Assembly (NCBI GenBank): GCA_021774735.1
Contig: JAJFIS010000022.1
Location: 1 to 64,000 of the forward strand
Source: Alphaproteobacteria bacterium
GTDB taxonomy: Bacteria > Pseudomonadota > Alphaproteobacteria > Sphingomonadales > Kordiimonadaceae
Direction of reading: 5' to 3'
Length of the DNA: 64,000 nucleotides
In this document: positions 7,760 to 17,496 of the stretch, in pieces
Position numbering within the stretch: position 1 is the first letter of the stretch
Layout: each line of letters starts with the position of its first letter
Notes under the pieces: model-generated
What the model was told of the DNA's origin: nothing
The model's input: only the letters and a program-made list of their open reading frames with translations
Databases searched by the model: none
Translations under genes and position numbers: made by a program

Positions 7760-9300
7760 TTTTTCGGCCCCATGAATGCTGTCGTTTTTGCGAGCATTTC
7801 ACCGTCATCCAAGGCCTCTACATGAAATTGAACCTCCGCCCGGGTGTCCGATATATCCAAAGCGCGCCACTGGGCCAACGGCACGATGACAAACATACGC
7901 ATGTCCTGTCCTTGGTCGGGGCCTATTGTTGCCGTGAAACTGGTCACATTATCGCTGAAGGGAGGGCGAAGCTGCACGCCTTCAATGCCCGTTACCGTAA
8001 TTTTTATCTGCCTGTCATGGGGCAATCGGTTGATAACATTTAGCGAATATCCATTGCGGATATTGCCGCTGGAAAGGGTCACAAATAATGGATTCCGGTC
8101 CCGTATAACCGTGGTCTCTAGCCCCGCGCGGTTTAATAGAGTAGAAATCATGATCGCTAATATAGCTGTAATAAGGACGACATATATAACAGTACGCGGT
8201 CTAATAAGGGGGCTTTTACCAACATTCACCGCACCGCCCACACCAACCCGCGCGGGGGAATAACGGATTAAATTTGGTGCCCGGTCAACTTTTTTCATGA
8301 TGCCATTGCAAGCATCGACGCAGAGCGCGCACTGTATACACTCCATTTGCAGGCCGTCACGAATATCAATGCCCATAGGGCATACGGCGACGCATTGCTT
8401 GCAATCGATACAGTCCCCGCGCCCATCCCAACTACTACCTTTTTTATGGGCACCACGCGCTTCACCGCGTTTGTCATCATAGGCGATTAGATAACTATGC
8501 TCGTCTACCAGCGCCCCTTGAATGCGCGGCCATGGGCACATATAAATGCATACCTGCTCCCGCGCGATACCACCCAACAAATAGGTGAAACCCGCCAGAA
8601 CTGCGATAAAGATATAACTGGTCAATGGGGCATCGCCCGCAAACAAATCAATGAATAATGTCGGAGCATCGGCAAAATAAAAAACCGCCGCGCCGCCCGT
8701 TGCCAGAGCAACCACTAGCCAGCAAATATGCTTGAATATTTTCTTGAATATTTTACTAAACGTCCATGGTGCTTTATCAAGCCGCAGTCGCTGGTTTCTA
8801 TCCCCTTCGATCCAACGTTCAATATGAACGAAAAGGTCGGTCCAAACCGTTTGCGGGCAAGCATAGCCACACCAAACCCGGCCCGCGAGCGCCGTTGCTA
8901 AAAAAAGGCCAAAAGCCGCCACCAGCAACAATCCCGTAACATAATAAACCTCTTGCGGCCAAATTTCGATAGCGAAGAAATAAGCTTTGCGCGTTGGGAA
9001 ATCTATGAGTATGGCTTGGTCGGGCACGCCGATACCGCGATCAAAGCGCAGAAATGGCAACAGATAATAAATGCTAAGCGACAGGGTCATCATCACCCAT
9101 TTAGCCACGCGGAAAGTACCGTAAACCCGGCGGGGGTATACGCGCTTACGCGACGCATACATCGTCCGATCTTCGGCCTTATTTACTGCCGCAACATCAG
9201 GTGTGCCAAGCACCGTACCGCCGGCAGAGGTGCCCGCAGGGGATCGTTTATAGACCAGTGGTTCGGCTTGGTGATTATCTTCTTGGGCTTCTTCAGACAT
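7756..9300 (-). CDS. ccoG: cbb3 oxidase accessory ferredoxin-like protein CcoG (FixG/RdxA)
   Basis: A 514-residue membrane protein. Several helices in the first half include RVWCGYACPQTVWTD. Two [4Fe-4S] binding runs follow, CIDCKQCVAVCP and CIQCALCVDACN, then an Ig-like periplasmic C-terminal domain. CcoG is thought to reduce copper for delivery to the oxidase. It follows ccoP by about 30 bp and overlaps ccoH by 4 bp. About 70 residues precede the first helix, which is within the family range. Confidence 0.94.
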   Translation of the reverse strand: MSEEAQEDNHQAEPLVYKRSPAGTSAGGTVLGTPDVAAVNKAEDRTMYASRKRVYPRRVYGTFRVAKWVMMTLSLSIYYLLPFLRFDRGIGVPDQAILIDFPTRKAYFFAIEIWPQEVYYVTGLLLVAAFGLFLATALAGRVWCGYACPQTVWTDLFVHIERWIEGDRNQRLRLDKAPWTFSKIFKKIFKHICWLVVALATGGAAVFYFADAPTLFIDLFAGDAPLTSYIFIAVLAGFTYLLGGIAREQVCIYMCPWPRIQGALVDEHSYLIAYDDKRGEARGAHKKGSSWDGRGDCIDCKQCVAVCPMGIDIRDGLQMECIQCALCVDACNGIMKKVDRAPNLIRYSPARVGVGGAVNVGKSPLIRPRTVIYVVLITAILAIMISTLLNRAGLETTVIRDRNPLFVTLSSGNIRNGYSLNVINRLPHDRQIKITVTGIEGVQLRPPFSDNVTSFTATIGPDQGQDMRMFVIVPLAQWRALDISDTRAEVQFHVEALDDGEMLAKTTAFMGPKK

Positions 9301-9330
9301 GCCAAGGGATCCTTATAAACCCAGTGGCGC

Positions 9331-10209
9331 TTATTCGCCGCCCCCGAGGGCATGCACATATAGCGCAAGCTGCTTAATGGTAGCTGCATCCAAACGCCCG
9401 GCCCATGCAGGCATAACACCCTTTCGGCTGTTGCTAATAGACGCGTAGAGCACGGCTTTATCACTACCGTAAAGCCATATAGCATCGGTCAGGTTAGGTG
9501 CCCCCTGACTGCGGTCGCCGGTGCCATCCGCGCCGTGACAAGCGGCGCAATTATCAGCAAATAAAGCTGCTCCACGAGCTGCCCTATCCGCATCAGCCTC
9601 ACCACCCGCAATTTTGGTCACATGCTCAACAACATCCAATATCTGAGCCCTGTCCAAAATCCCATCGACCTTAAAGCGTGGCATGTCGCTCAAACGGGTA
9701 TCGTCATCGCCGTCAAAACGTACACCGTGCTGGATGGTATATTCAATATCATTGAGCGTTCCGCCCCAAAGCCATTCATCATCATTTAGGTTTGGAAAAC
9801 CCGTGAAGCCTTGCGCGCCAGTGCCGTGGCAAGGGGCGCAGTTATCACCAAATGCTGCCTTGCCGCCTGCTTGTGCCACTTCCATCAGGGCCACATCAGC
9901 ACGGATTTCATCAAAGCTGGCTGCGGCAATTTTGTTGCTATAAACAGCGCGTTTAGAATTTGCTTCCGCTATGTCTTCGGCCACCGCATCCCGTTGGCTA
10001 TAGCCTATCAAGCCGCTGTAATAGCCCGAAAGACTTGGCCATGATGGATAGACAATCATATAACCAATGGCCCAAACAATGCTGACATAAAAGGTATAAA
10101 GCCACCATTTGGGCAACGGCATGTTAAGCTCTTTAATGCCATCCCAGTCATGGCCGGTGGTTTCAACACCAGTATGATCATCTATGTCGGGTTTGTCATG
10201 CTCACTCAT
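9331..10209 (-). CDS. ccoP: cbb3 cytochrome oxidase diheme subunit CcoP (FixP)
   Basis: A 292-residue membrane-anchored cytochrome c. After the DWDGIKELNMPLPKWW entry motif and one helix (about residues 36-56) come two c-heme sites, CAPCH and CAACH. Conserved methionines follow in LSDMPRF and KGVMPAW, the likely sixth ligands. CcoP passes electrons from soluble cytochrome c toward CcoO. The ATG overlaps the ccoQ stop (ATGA), so the two are coupled. Confidence 0.95.
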   Translation of the reverse strand: MSEHDKPDIDDHTGVETTGHDWDGIKELNMPLPKWWLYTFYVSIVWAIGYMIVYPSWPSLSGYYSGLIGYSQRDAVAEDIAEANSKRAVYSNKIAAASFDEIRADVALMEVAQAGGKAAFGDNCAPCHGTGAQGFTGFPNLNDDEWLWGGTLNDIEYTIQHGVRFDGDDDTRLSDMPRFKVDGILDRAQILDVVEHVTKIAGGEADADRAARGAALFADNCAACHGADGTGDRSQGAPNLTDAIWLYGSDKAVLYASISNSRKGVMPAWAGRLDAATIKQLALYVHALGGGE

Positions 10210-10385
10210 TCTTTTTCCCCGTCATGTAATGTTTGCTCATCAGACCGAAGCGGGGCATCCGCTGCCCGGTCAAAACGTTTTTCATTGCCCGGCCAAAAGG
10301 CATAGCCCATGGTGCCCGCAAAAAGGATCACTAACCACACGAGACCCCAAGTGCCCGCGAAGGCAGATACTGCTTCATATGTCAT
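10206..10385 (-). CDS. ccoQ: cbb3 oxidase small subunit CcoQ
   Basis: A 59-residue reading frame on the minus strand starting MTYEAVSAFAGTWGLVW. It has one helix (about residues 8-30) ending in GYAFWPGNEKRFDRAA, the typical CcoQ/FixQ exit motif, and a short charged tail. It fills the gap between ccoO and ccoP and overlaps ccoP by 4 bp. CcoQ stabilises the association of CcoP with the CcoNO core. Confidence 0.92.
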   Translation of the reverse strand: MTYEAVSAFAGTWGLVWLVILFAGTMGYAFWPGNEKRFDRAADAPLRSDEQTLHDGEKE

Positions 10386-10397
10386 AATCTATCCCCT

Positions 10398-11126
10398 TTA
10401 CCGGTTGTTGGCTTTGGCGTCATAGACCGAAAAATCGACCAATGTTCCAAGCATTTGAAGATAGGCTATCAAGGCATCCAATTCCGTTACTTCATCGGGG
10501 TTGCCGTCAAAGTCCCGCATTATTACCTCGCCGTACCGTGCAACAAGCCCGTCATAATCATCAGAGAATGGATCAAGCTGCGCCTTCAGGTCGATCGCTG
10601 CATTATCAATCATCTCTTGGCTATAGGGGACACCGACCACACTGTGCGCCCATAGAAGCTCGCCAATATGTTTTGTGTCCAGCGGCGTTTTAGCGAGGAA
10701 TGGATAGCCCGGCATTACGGTTTCCGGCACCACACTGGATGGTTTGGTCATATGGACCACATGCCATTCGTCGCTATATTTGCCGCCAACCCGCGCAAGA
10801 TCTGGCCCTGTGCGCTTTGAGCCCCACTGGAAAGGGTGGTCATACATGCTTTCCGCCGCCAAGCTGTAATGGCCGTAGCGCTCGACCTCAGACCGCAGTG
10901 GCCTGATCATCTGGCTATGGCAATTATAGCAGCCTTCACGGATATAAATATCACGTCCAGAAAGCTCCAGCGGTGTGTAAGGCCGCATGCCTTCCACTTC
11001 TTCGATCGTACTTTTGATGAAAAATAGCGGCACGATTTCCACTAAGCCACCAATGGATACGGTCAATAGCGCCAAAACCAAGAGCAGGATGGAATTCTTT
11101 TCGATCGTTGCGTGTGAAAAAGCCAT
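10398..11126 (-). CDS. ccoO: cbb3 cytochrome oxidase monoheme subunit CcoO (FixO)
   Basis: A 242-residue cytochrome c subunit with one N-terminal helix (about residues 11-35). The [19 protein letters not shown] run carries the single c-type heme site (CYNCH) followed by the conserved [15 protein letters not shown]. It relays electrons from CcoP to the CcoN heme b. It is 14 bp downstream of ccoN and 12 bp upstream of ccoQ. Confidence 0.96.
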   Translation of the reverse strand: MAFSHATIEKNSILLLVLALLTVSIGGLVEIVPLFFIKSTIEEVEGMRPYTPLELSGRDIYIREGCYNCHSQMIRPLRSEVERYGHYSLAAESMYDHPFQWGSKRTGPDLARVGGKYSDEWHVVHMTKPSSVVPETVMPGYPFLAKTPLDTKHIGELLWAHSVVGVPYSQEMIDNAAIDLKAQLDPFSDDYDGLVARYGEVIMRDFDGNPDEVTELDALIAYLQMLGTLVDFSVYDAKANNR

Positions 11127-11140
11127 GATATTTCCTCCCT

Positions 11141-12784
11141 CTATTCTGCTGCTACGGTTTGGGCATCATCGCCATATTCACCGATACGCTCATCACCCCG
11201 AATGGTTCGGTAAACATTATAAGCCATGACCAAACTACCAAGCATGAATAAACCGCCACCCAGCGCCCTGATCATGAAATATGGATGGGCCATCGCCACC
11301 GATTCCACAAAGCTATATTCTAGGAAACCAAGGGCATCATAAGCGCGCCACATCAAGCCCTGATAAATGCCCGCCGGCCACATGGCTGCGATATAAAAAA
11401 CGATACCGATGGTAGCTAACCAAAAATGCCATTCGACCAATTTGTCGCTGTAAAGCCTTTTGCGCCCCCACAGCCACGGTACGAGGCAATAGATAGCACC
11501 AAAGCTGACCATACCAACCCAGCCAAGCGCACCTGAGTGAACGTGACCAATGGTCCAATCGGTATAGTGGCTAAGGCTGTTGACGGCCTTGATCGACATA
11601 ACCGGCCCTTCAAAGGTACTCATGCCATAGAAAGCAATAGATACCACCAGCATTCGCACCACAGGGTCGGTGCGCAATTTGTCCCACGCACCAGAGAGTG
11701 TCATCAGGCCATTAATCATACCGCCCCAGCTTGGCATCCACAGCATGACAGAAAAGGCCATGCCCAGTGTCTGTGCCCAATCGGGCAATGCGGTATAATG
11801 CAGGTGGTGTGGCCCTGCCCATATATAAAGAAAGATCAAAGACCAGAAATGCACGATGGATAAGCGGTAGCTGTAAACAGGCCGTTCAACCCGCTTTGGA
11901 ACGAAATAATACATGATGCCCAAAAAACCAGCGGTGAGGAAAAAGCCAACGGCATTATGGCCGTACCACCACTGAATAAGGGCATCCTGAACGCCAGAGA
12001 AATACATGACAGAATGGCTGGAATAAATGCTGACCGGCACCGCGAGGTTATTGATCAGATGCAACATGGCAATGGTGACGATAAAGGCAAGATAGAACCA
12101 ATTAGCCACATAAATATGTGGTTCTTTACGTTTAATGAGCGTACCGAGAAATACTACCAAATAAGCGACCCAAACTATGGTCAACCAAATGTCGATATAC
12201 CATTCAGGTTCGGCATATTCTTTGCCCTGCGTACCACCCATCAAATAGGCCGTTGCGGCGAGAACAATGAAAAATTGATAACCCCAGAAGACAAGCCAAG
12301 CCAGATTGCCGCCGAAAAGCCGAGCATTACAGGTGCGCTGAACAACATAAAGGCTAGAGGCAATAAGGATATTGCCGCCAAAAGCAAAGATTACAGCGGA
12401 TGTATGCAAAGGGCGGAGGCGTCCAAAATTAATGAAACTAGTATCAAAATTTAACATTGGGAAGGCAAGCTGCAAGGCAATTACGAGGCCAACTATGAAA
12501 CCAACAACGCCCCAGAAAACTGAAGCGACCGTGCCATATTTGATAACCTTATCCATATAACCGCGCTCAGTAGCGCCGTCTTGCGCTGCTTTCGCAATCC
12601 AAATAACTGCTAAAAGAAAGAAACCAGTGAAAAGGGAGGCATGAAAACCCATGATAGTGTCATAAGCATTAGCCGCCACATGCAAACTACCAATAGCGCC
12701 TAGCAAAAACAGCAAGCCAACAAACATTGCAAGCACATTGCGGCTTGGTTTGCCCATAGGCACCTGATCCAGCTTTTGCATCAT
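11141..12784 (-). CDS. ccoN: cbb3 cytochrome oxidase catalytic subunit CcoN (FixN)
   Basis: A 547-residue heme-copper oxidase subunit I of the C family, with about 12 to 14 membrane helices. The CuB region [11 protein letters not shown] includes the tyrosine and first histidine. It is followed by the GPHHLHY histidine pair and by [14 protein letters not shown] with the heme histidines. The [15 protein letters not shown] run supplies the low-spin heme ligand. It is the first gene of ccoNOQPGHIS. Two ATG codons are adjacent at the start, preceded by AGGGGGAT. I found no clean FNR/ANR box (TTGAT-N4-ATCAA) in the 210 bp upstream, which is unusual for such operons. Confidence 0.97.
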   Translation of the reverse strand: MMQKLDQVPMGKPSRNVLAMFVGLLFLLGAIGSLHVAANAYDTIMGFHASLFTGFFLLAVIWIAKAAQDGATERGYMDKVIKYGTVASVFWGVVGFIVGLVIALQLAFPMLNFDTSFINFGRLRPLHTSAVIFAFGGNILIASSLYVVQRTCNARLFGGNLAWLVFWGYQFFIVLAATAYLMGGTQGKEYAEPEWYIDIWLTIVWVAYLVVFLGTLIKRKEPHIYVANWFYLAFIVTIAMLHLINNLAVPVSIYSSHSVMYFSGVQDALIQWWYGHNAVGFFLTAGFLGIMYYFVPKRVERPVYSYRLSIVHFWSLIFLYIWAGPHHLHYTALPDWAQTLGMAFSVMLWMPSWGGMINGLMTLSGAWDKLRTDPVVRMLVVSIAFYGMSTFEGPVMSIKAVNSLSHYTDWTIGHVHSGALGWVGMVSFGAIYCLVPWLWGRKRLYSDKLVEWHFWLATIGIVFYIAAMWPAGIYQGLMWRAYDALGFLEYSFVESVAMAHPYFMIRALGGGLFMLGSLVMAYNVYRTIRGDERIGEYGDDAQTVAAE

Positions 12785-12937
12785 CTTCTAATCCCCCTAA
12801 AATATTCACCATTACCCTGTGGCTTCATACATATATACCAACAAACCCAATTTGTCTGGCAAGATATCGCTTTATAGCAAAAATATTTTTAATAAGAATG
12901 CGGCAGGATGTCACAGAATGCCCTTACTCAACAGCAC

Positions 12938-12967
12938 AAAAAAGGCGACAGAATTGCTTCTGTCACC
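12938..12967 (-). terminator. Rho-independent terminator of the TorF-like porin gene
   Basis: On the minus strand the stem GGTGACAGAA/TTCTGTCGCC (one G-U pair, GCAA loop) is followed by TTTTTT. It lies 28 bp past the porin stop and separates that gene from the cco operon. Confidence 0.8.
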
Positions 12968-12994
12968 TTGTGTTTCTAGATTGATTACTGAAAA

Positions 12995-13696
12995 TTAGAA
13001 ACTTTTACCAAAGCTGAACAATATTGCACCCTTGGTAAGGCGGCCTCTAACATTGGTATCTATATAGGCTATGCCCACATCAAAGCCGCGCAAATCCATG
13101 GATACGCCTGCTTGCCAATCCCATTTACCATCACCAAAAGCACCGTCCTCATATCCCAAATGGCCATCGAATGAGACACCGCTATCACCAAGCGGAGTGG
13201 AGGTATCAAAGGCGATATAAATATTATCGGCATTTCCACTGTTATCTTGGCTTGGAACATAAGCGAACAGAACACTGACATCGCTTCCCCCGATGCTGGT
13301 TCCTGCTGATACATAGGGTTCCCAGTAAGCAGTGCCATCACTGCCTGGATAGGTGTAGAATGTTAAGCCTGCATCAAAACTTACATCACCAGAGCCGAAT
13401 GAATAGCCAACAACATAATCCACTTCAGTAGTTGACGCTGAGGCAGAGGTGCCAGAAAAATCGTCAATACTTGATGCCCAAGCACCAATATGGAAACCTT
13501 TATAGCTGACCCCAACATCGCCTTGAATGGCAATATCCCGGTCTGATAAGGATACACCGCGAAAGCGATAATCAGATATCAACAAGACACTCGCTGAAAC
13601 TTCGACCTCCTCAACATCATCGTCCGCTGAGGCATTTATGGAAGAAATAGAAACTAAGATTGTTGCAACAATTGCATATCTTAAAGTGTTAATCAT
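12995..13696 (-). CDS. TorF-family putative outer-membrane porin
   Basis: A 233-residue secreted beta-barrel candidate. A signal peptide (about residues 1-24, ending INASADDD) precedes alternating strands with VSASVLLISDYRFRGVSLSD, the typical opening of the TorF/TIGR02001 family, and the chain ends in the outer-membrane signature GKSF (C-terminal Phe). The family is common in proteobacteria but its substrate is unproven. It is a single-gene unit, with its own terminator, upstream of the cco operon. Confidence 0.82.
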   Translation of the reverse strand: MINTLRYAIVATILVSISSINASADDDVEEVEVSASVLLISDYRFRGVSLSDRDIAIQGDVGVSYKGFHIGAWASSIDDFSGTSASASTTEVDYVVGYSFGSGDVSFDAGLTFYTYPGSDGTAYWEPYVSAGTSIGGSDVSVLFAYVPSQDNSGNADNIYIAFDTSTPLGDSGVSFDGHLGYEDGAFGDGKWDWQAGVSMDLRGFDVGIAYIDTNVRGRLTKGAILFSFGKSF

Positions 13697-13804
13697 AGGT
13701 TTGCTCCCTGTTAATGAGAACAGAGTGCAACTAAAATATTTATAATTTATTACAATTTACAATATAAATTAAAAAAAATATAGAACCATAAGTTACATGA
13801 CGAT

Positions 13805-15220
13805 TTAACATATGCTTTCAGCTAACTCTTTTACAGCTTCCCACGCGATTTCAACATCTTCCCAAGTGGTCCTAATATGACCGATTTGGAAGCGAATGAC
13901 TGGGCGGCCCCCAACCAAAGTTCGGGTTAAATAGGTTCTACCATCGTCATTCACTGCCAAAATCAGCTTATCATTAAGTATATCTATAGCATCATCACTC
14001 CAGCCTTCTGGTTGATAGCGAAAGCTAAATAAGGACAAATTAACCGGTGATGTCAGCTCGAAATTTGGCGACGCTTCAACAATTAACGCCAACCTTTGTG
14101 CCCAAGCCACATGGGTTCTAATAAAGTCTCGTATGGCTTCTGCACCATATGATCGCAGAACAAACCACAGTTTAAGCGCCCTGAAACGCCTGCCAAGCTG
14201 CAAACCCCAATCGCGGAAATCCGTCACTTCATCCCCTTCGCGGGTCTGCAAATACGCTGGATTAATAGCTAATGTTCGTAGTAATGCATCCTTATCGCGG
14301 ACAAAATGCACTGTGCAGTCAAAATTGGTTAGCATCCATTTATGCGGGTTAAATACATAGCTATCGGCTAGCTCGATACCGTCTAACATCGGGCGGAACT
14401 CTGGGCATAGCATGGCGCTACCGGCCCAAGCTGCGTCCACATGCATGAAAATATCCTCAGCGCCAGCAATTTCGCCGATGTCTCGCAACGGATCCATGGT
14501 GCCAGTGCCCGTGCCGCCAACAGTGGCAATTATCATGACCGGTAAAATGCCTTTCGCCTTATCGCTATGGATCATTTGGCGCAATTTGGAAGGCCGCATG
14601 GAACCAAGGTCGCTCACAGGGACAGATCTGATCGAAAGCCGGCCCATACCAGCCATTTTTATAGCCTTTTCGATCGATGAATGAGCTTCTGCGCTACAAT
14701 ATATCGATAGCGATTTTTGGCCCATCAGCCCGGCTTCATTAGCGGCGCCTCTGGTCGCCCTCTCCCGTGCCATAAGACAAGCGACAAAGGTTGCACTTGA
14801 TGCCGTGTCTTGAATTACGCCCGACCAATCTGAGGGTAATAGCATCAGACTTTTTAGCCAGCTCATCATCCTCTCTTCCAGCTCCGTCGCGGCAGGGCTG
14901 GTCTCCCACAGCATGGCATTGGTACCAAGGCCCGCCATTAACATTTCGGCTAATTGACTGGGAACACTGGCGTTAGACGGGAAAAAAGCAAAAAACCGTG
15001 GGTGTTGCCAGTGGGTTATACCTGGCATGATCTGGTTTTTAAAATCTGTAAATATATCTTCAAAGGGCTCTCCCTTTTCAGGCACCTGGTCGGGGATTAA
15101 ACGCGCGATATCTCCCGGTTTAACCTGTGCCCGCACAGGATAGTCACTTGTATTTTCTAAATAATCCGCAATCCAATCAACCAGTTCATGGCCATGTTTG
15201 CGGTAATCTTCAGGTGTCAT
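13805..15220 (-). CDS. PLP-dependent aromatic-L-amino-acid decarboxylase family enzyme
   Basis: A 471-residue group II decarboxylase. It opens with the family's MTPEDYRKHGHELVDWIADYL, followed by HPRFFAFFPSNASVPSQLAEML. The mid-region HVDAAWAGSAMLCPEFR gives the PLP aspartate, and the PLP lysine is in VFNPHKWMLTNFDC. It probably decarboxylates tyrosine, tryptophan, DOPA or phenylalanine to the amine; the exact substrate cannot be told. Length and motifs look intact. It is a single gene divergent from the histidine kinase across 268 bp. Confidence 0.9.
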   Translation of the reverse strand: MTPEDYRKHGHELVDWIADYLENTSDYPVRAQVKPGDIARLIPDQVPEKGEPFEDIFTDFKNQIMPGITHWQHPRFFAFFPSNASVPSQLAEMLMAGLGTNAMLWETSPAATELEERMMSWLKSLMLLPSDWSGVIQDTASSATFVACLMARERATRGAANEAGLMGQKSLSIYCSAEAHSSIEKAIKMAGMGRLSIRSVPVSDLGSMRPSKLRQMIHSDKAKGILPVMIIATVGGTGTGTMDPLRDIGEIAGAEDIFMHVDAAWAGSAMLCPEFRPMLDGIELADSYVFNPHKWMLTNFDCTVHFVRDKDALLRTLAINPAYLQTREGDEVTDFRDWGLQLGRRFRALKLWFVLRSYGAEAIRDFIRTHVAWAQRLALIVEASPNFELTSPVNLSLFSFRYQPEGWSDDAIDILNDKLILAVNDDGRTYLTRTLVGGRPVIRFQIGHIRTTWEDVEIAWEAVKELAESIC

Positions 15221-15488
15221 AACGTCAAATTCCTGCCCTGGATTTGGTAGTGTAAATACTATTAATCAGATGTGGGGAAATTGCAAACAGATGAAAATCT
15301 ATAACCTAATTTAATATTTCTAATCTTAAGAAAAGTGCCATAATTTTACGCCGCAATAGATGTAAAAAATAAATCCACTCATATAAATTTAAAAAAATAT
15401 TAATAGGTTAATTATATTCTTATACGCGTTAAACTGTTGAAATAATATGCGAATTAATAAAACTTGTGGATGCGATTAAGGCTGAATA

Positions 15489-16919
15489 ATGAAGAATTCA
15501 TCCCTCAAACGTTTAGTTCTTATGATAGGAACTTTGATTGTAGCGACCATGAGCACAGCCTTCATGGTAGGGTTTAATCTATATTCAGCTGCGGTAGAAT
15601 CTGAGGAAGACCGCTTGGTTGTAGCGGCTAAAAGCCTTGCCAGTGTTATTAGCGTTAGCCACCGGCACATTGGGGAAGACTCCGATGAAGAAATTTTACT
15701 AATAATCCAAGAAGCAATGGCTGAATTGAATTATCAAGGATTTGGCACAACTGGTGAAATCGTTTTTAGTCGGAAGATAGGCAAGACAATATCCTTTATT
15801 AGTAAACGGCGACATATTGATAACAGTAATAAAACGGAAAACTCTATTGATGATACACTACCACTATTATCAAAAAGAGCCCTACCCATGCGCTATGCCT
15901 TATCGGGGGAAAGCGGCTCGGTAATTGGGCCTGACTATAGGGGGGTTGATGTCCTTGCAGGCTATTCTCCCATCAAAGGTTTAAATTGGGGCGTCGTTGT
16001 GAAAATAGATTTGAATGAAGTGCAGGCACCCTTTGATGCCGCCTTCCTCATGGGTTTTGCCCTTACCCTTGTTACAACTTTCATCAGTGCCATTCTTATT
16101 TATGCTCAAAATGAAGGCGTGATTAATGACCTGAGCGGAGTAACGCGAAAGCTACAAACAGAACTGCAACGTAGCATAAAGTTAGAACAGGAATTAAAGA
16201 TATCGCTAGACGTTTCTAAGAATGCCAATAAAGCCAAGTCCGACTTTTTATCTTCCATGAGCCATGACTTAAGAACACCATTAAATGCAATTATCGGATT
16301 TTCTGAAGCCATAAGCCTTAGAATATTTGGCCCAGTTGGCTCAATAAAATACGAAGAATATGCCATAGACATTCATAAAAGCAGCCTTTATTTGTTAGAA
16401 CTTATTAATGACATCCTAAATCTGTCCAAGTTAGATGCTGGAAAATATATCATTGATAAGGAAAGTATAGACCCTGAGGAGGCAATAACAGAATGTTATG
16501 ATATTCTGTCTAAGCTTTCACAAGATAAGGGGGTGGAATTATCCATCCAGATCCCTAAGGGCATTCCATCTGTTTTCGCGGACCCTTTATCACTCAAGAA
16601 AATATTAATAAATCTAACATCCAATGCCATCAAATACACACCCAAGGGCGGAAATGTAAATTTATCCATACAACTGGATTCAAAGGGGCACATTTTCAAA
16701 GTTAAAGATACGGGACTTGGCATTCCTAAAGAAAAAATAGTATCTATCGTTGAACCCTTTAGCCGTCATGATGTAAACCCACACCATAGTGAAGAGGGCA
16801 CAGGGCTTGGGTTGTCTATTGTGAAGTCCTTGGTGGATTTACATGATGGGAACTTAGAAATCACAAGCGAACTGCATGTGGGAACAAGCGTCAAAGTTAC
16901 ATTGCCTTTTAAGACCTAG
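15489..16919 (+). CDS. Membrane sensor histidine kinase (orphan)
   Basis: A 476-residue kinase. Two helices (about residues 8-29 and 187-206) flank a periplasmic sensor domain of about 155 residues with a Cache-like look (ALSGESGSVIGPDYRGVDVLAGYSPI). The HisKA box is FLSSMSHDLRTPLNAIIGF (His259). The ATPase domain shows NLTSNAIKYTPKGG (N box), DTGLGIPKEKI (G1) and GTGLGLSIVKSLVDLH (G2). No response regulator is adjacent and no receiver domain is present, so the partner is unknown. It has more AT-rich codons than its neighbours. Confidence 0.9.
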   Translation: MKNSSLKRLVLMIGTLIVATMSTAFMVGFNLYSAAVESEEDRLVVAAKSLASVISVSHRHIGEDSDEEILLIIQEAMAELNYQGFGTTGEIVFSRKIGKTISFISKRRHIDNSNKTENSIDDTLPLLSKRALPMRYALSGESGSVIGPDYRGVDVLAGYSPIKGLNWGVVVKIDLNEVQAPFDAAFLMGFALTLVTTFISAILIYAQNEGVINDLSGVTRKLQTELQRSIKLEQELKISLDVSKNANKAKSDFLSSMSHDLRTPLNAIIGFSEAISLRIFGPVGSIKYEEYAIDIHKSSLYLLELINDILNLSKLDAGKYIIDKESIDPEEAITECYDILSKLSQDKGVELSIQIPKGIPSVFADPLSLKKILINLTSNAIKYTPKGGNVNLSIQLDSKGHIFKVKDTGLGIPKEKIVSIVEPFSRHDVNPHHSEEGTGLGLSIVKSLVDLHDGNLEITSELHVGTSVKVTLPFKT

Positions 16920-16944
16920 TCCAACCATTTAACATGGGTCGGCT

Positions 16945-17496
16945 TTACAAGTCGCAGTTCGGGTCGCCGCATGCATGCCCGTGGTGATGATGGGCTTGGC
17001 GCTGTGCTTTTTGATATTTTTTCATCAGCATCTGGCGCTTCACCGGTTTCAAATGGTCAAGGTACGTCCGTCCATCAAGATAGTCCATTTCATGTTGGAT
17101 AACAGCCGCTAACCAGCCCTCGGCTTTTTGACTTTGCTCTTGGCCGGCTAAATCAATATATGAAACCGATATGCTTTGGTGCCGACTGATCTGCGCCGAG
17201 ATGCCCGGAAAAGACAAGGAGGCTTCTTCATATAATTGAAGGCCATCAGAGCGCTGGGTTATGATAGGGTTTATCATGGTGAACGGGGTCCTGACGCCTT
17301 CTTCTTGCAAGTCAACAACGATGATGCGTTCCAACAATCCTACCATATTGGCCGCTAGACCAATGCCCTTTTCATGGTAAAGAATCTCTAGCATAGCTGC
17401 CGCATTGGCCTTGACCATCTCATTTACATCGCTGATAGATTCCGCCACTTTCCTGAATATGGGATTAGGGGCAAGGATAAGCTCAAGGTCATTCAT
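16945..17496 (-). CDS. Peptide deformylase homologue with degenerate active site
   Basis: A 183-residue protein with the peptide deformylase fold. Active deformylases share three motifs: G-x-G-x-A-A-x-Q, E-G-C-L-S and H-E-x-D-H. Here they read GIGLAANM (Gln replaced by Met51), EASLS (metal-ligand Cys replaced by Ser93) and HEMDY (second metal-ligand His replaced by Tyr139). Only one of the three metal ligands, His135, remains, so ordinary deformylase activity is unlikely. A His/Cys-rich C-terminal tail (HHHHGHAC, then CDL) could bind a metal. The gene overlaps the sufE stop by 8 bp, suggesting coupled expression with Fe-S assembly. Family certain; function unknown. Confidence 0.85.
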   Translation of the reverse strand: MNDLELILAPNPIFRKVAESISDVNEMVKANAAAMLEILYHEKGIGLAANMVGLLERIIVVDLQEEGVRTPFTMINPIITQRSDGLQLYEEASLSFPGISAQISRHQSISVSYIDLAGQEQSQKAEGWLAAVIQHEMDYLDGRTYLDHLKPVKRQMLMKKYQKAQRQAHHHHGHACGDPNCDL

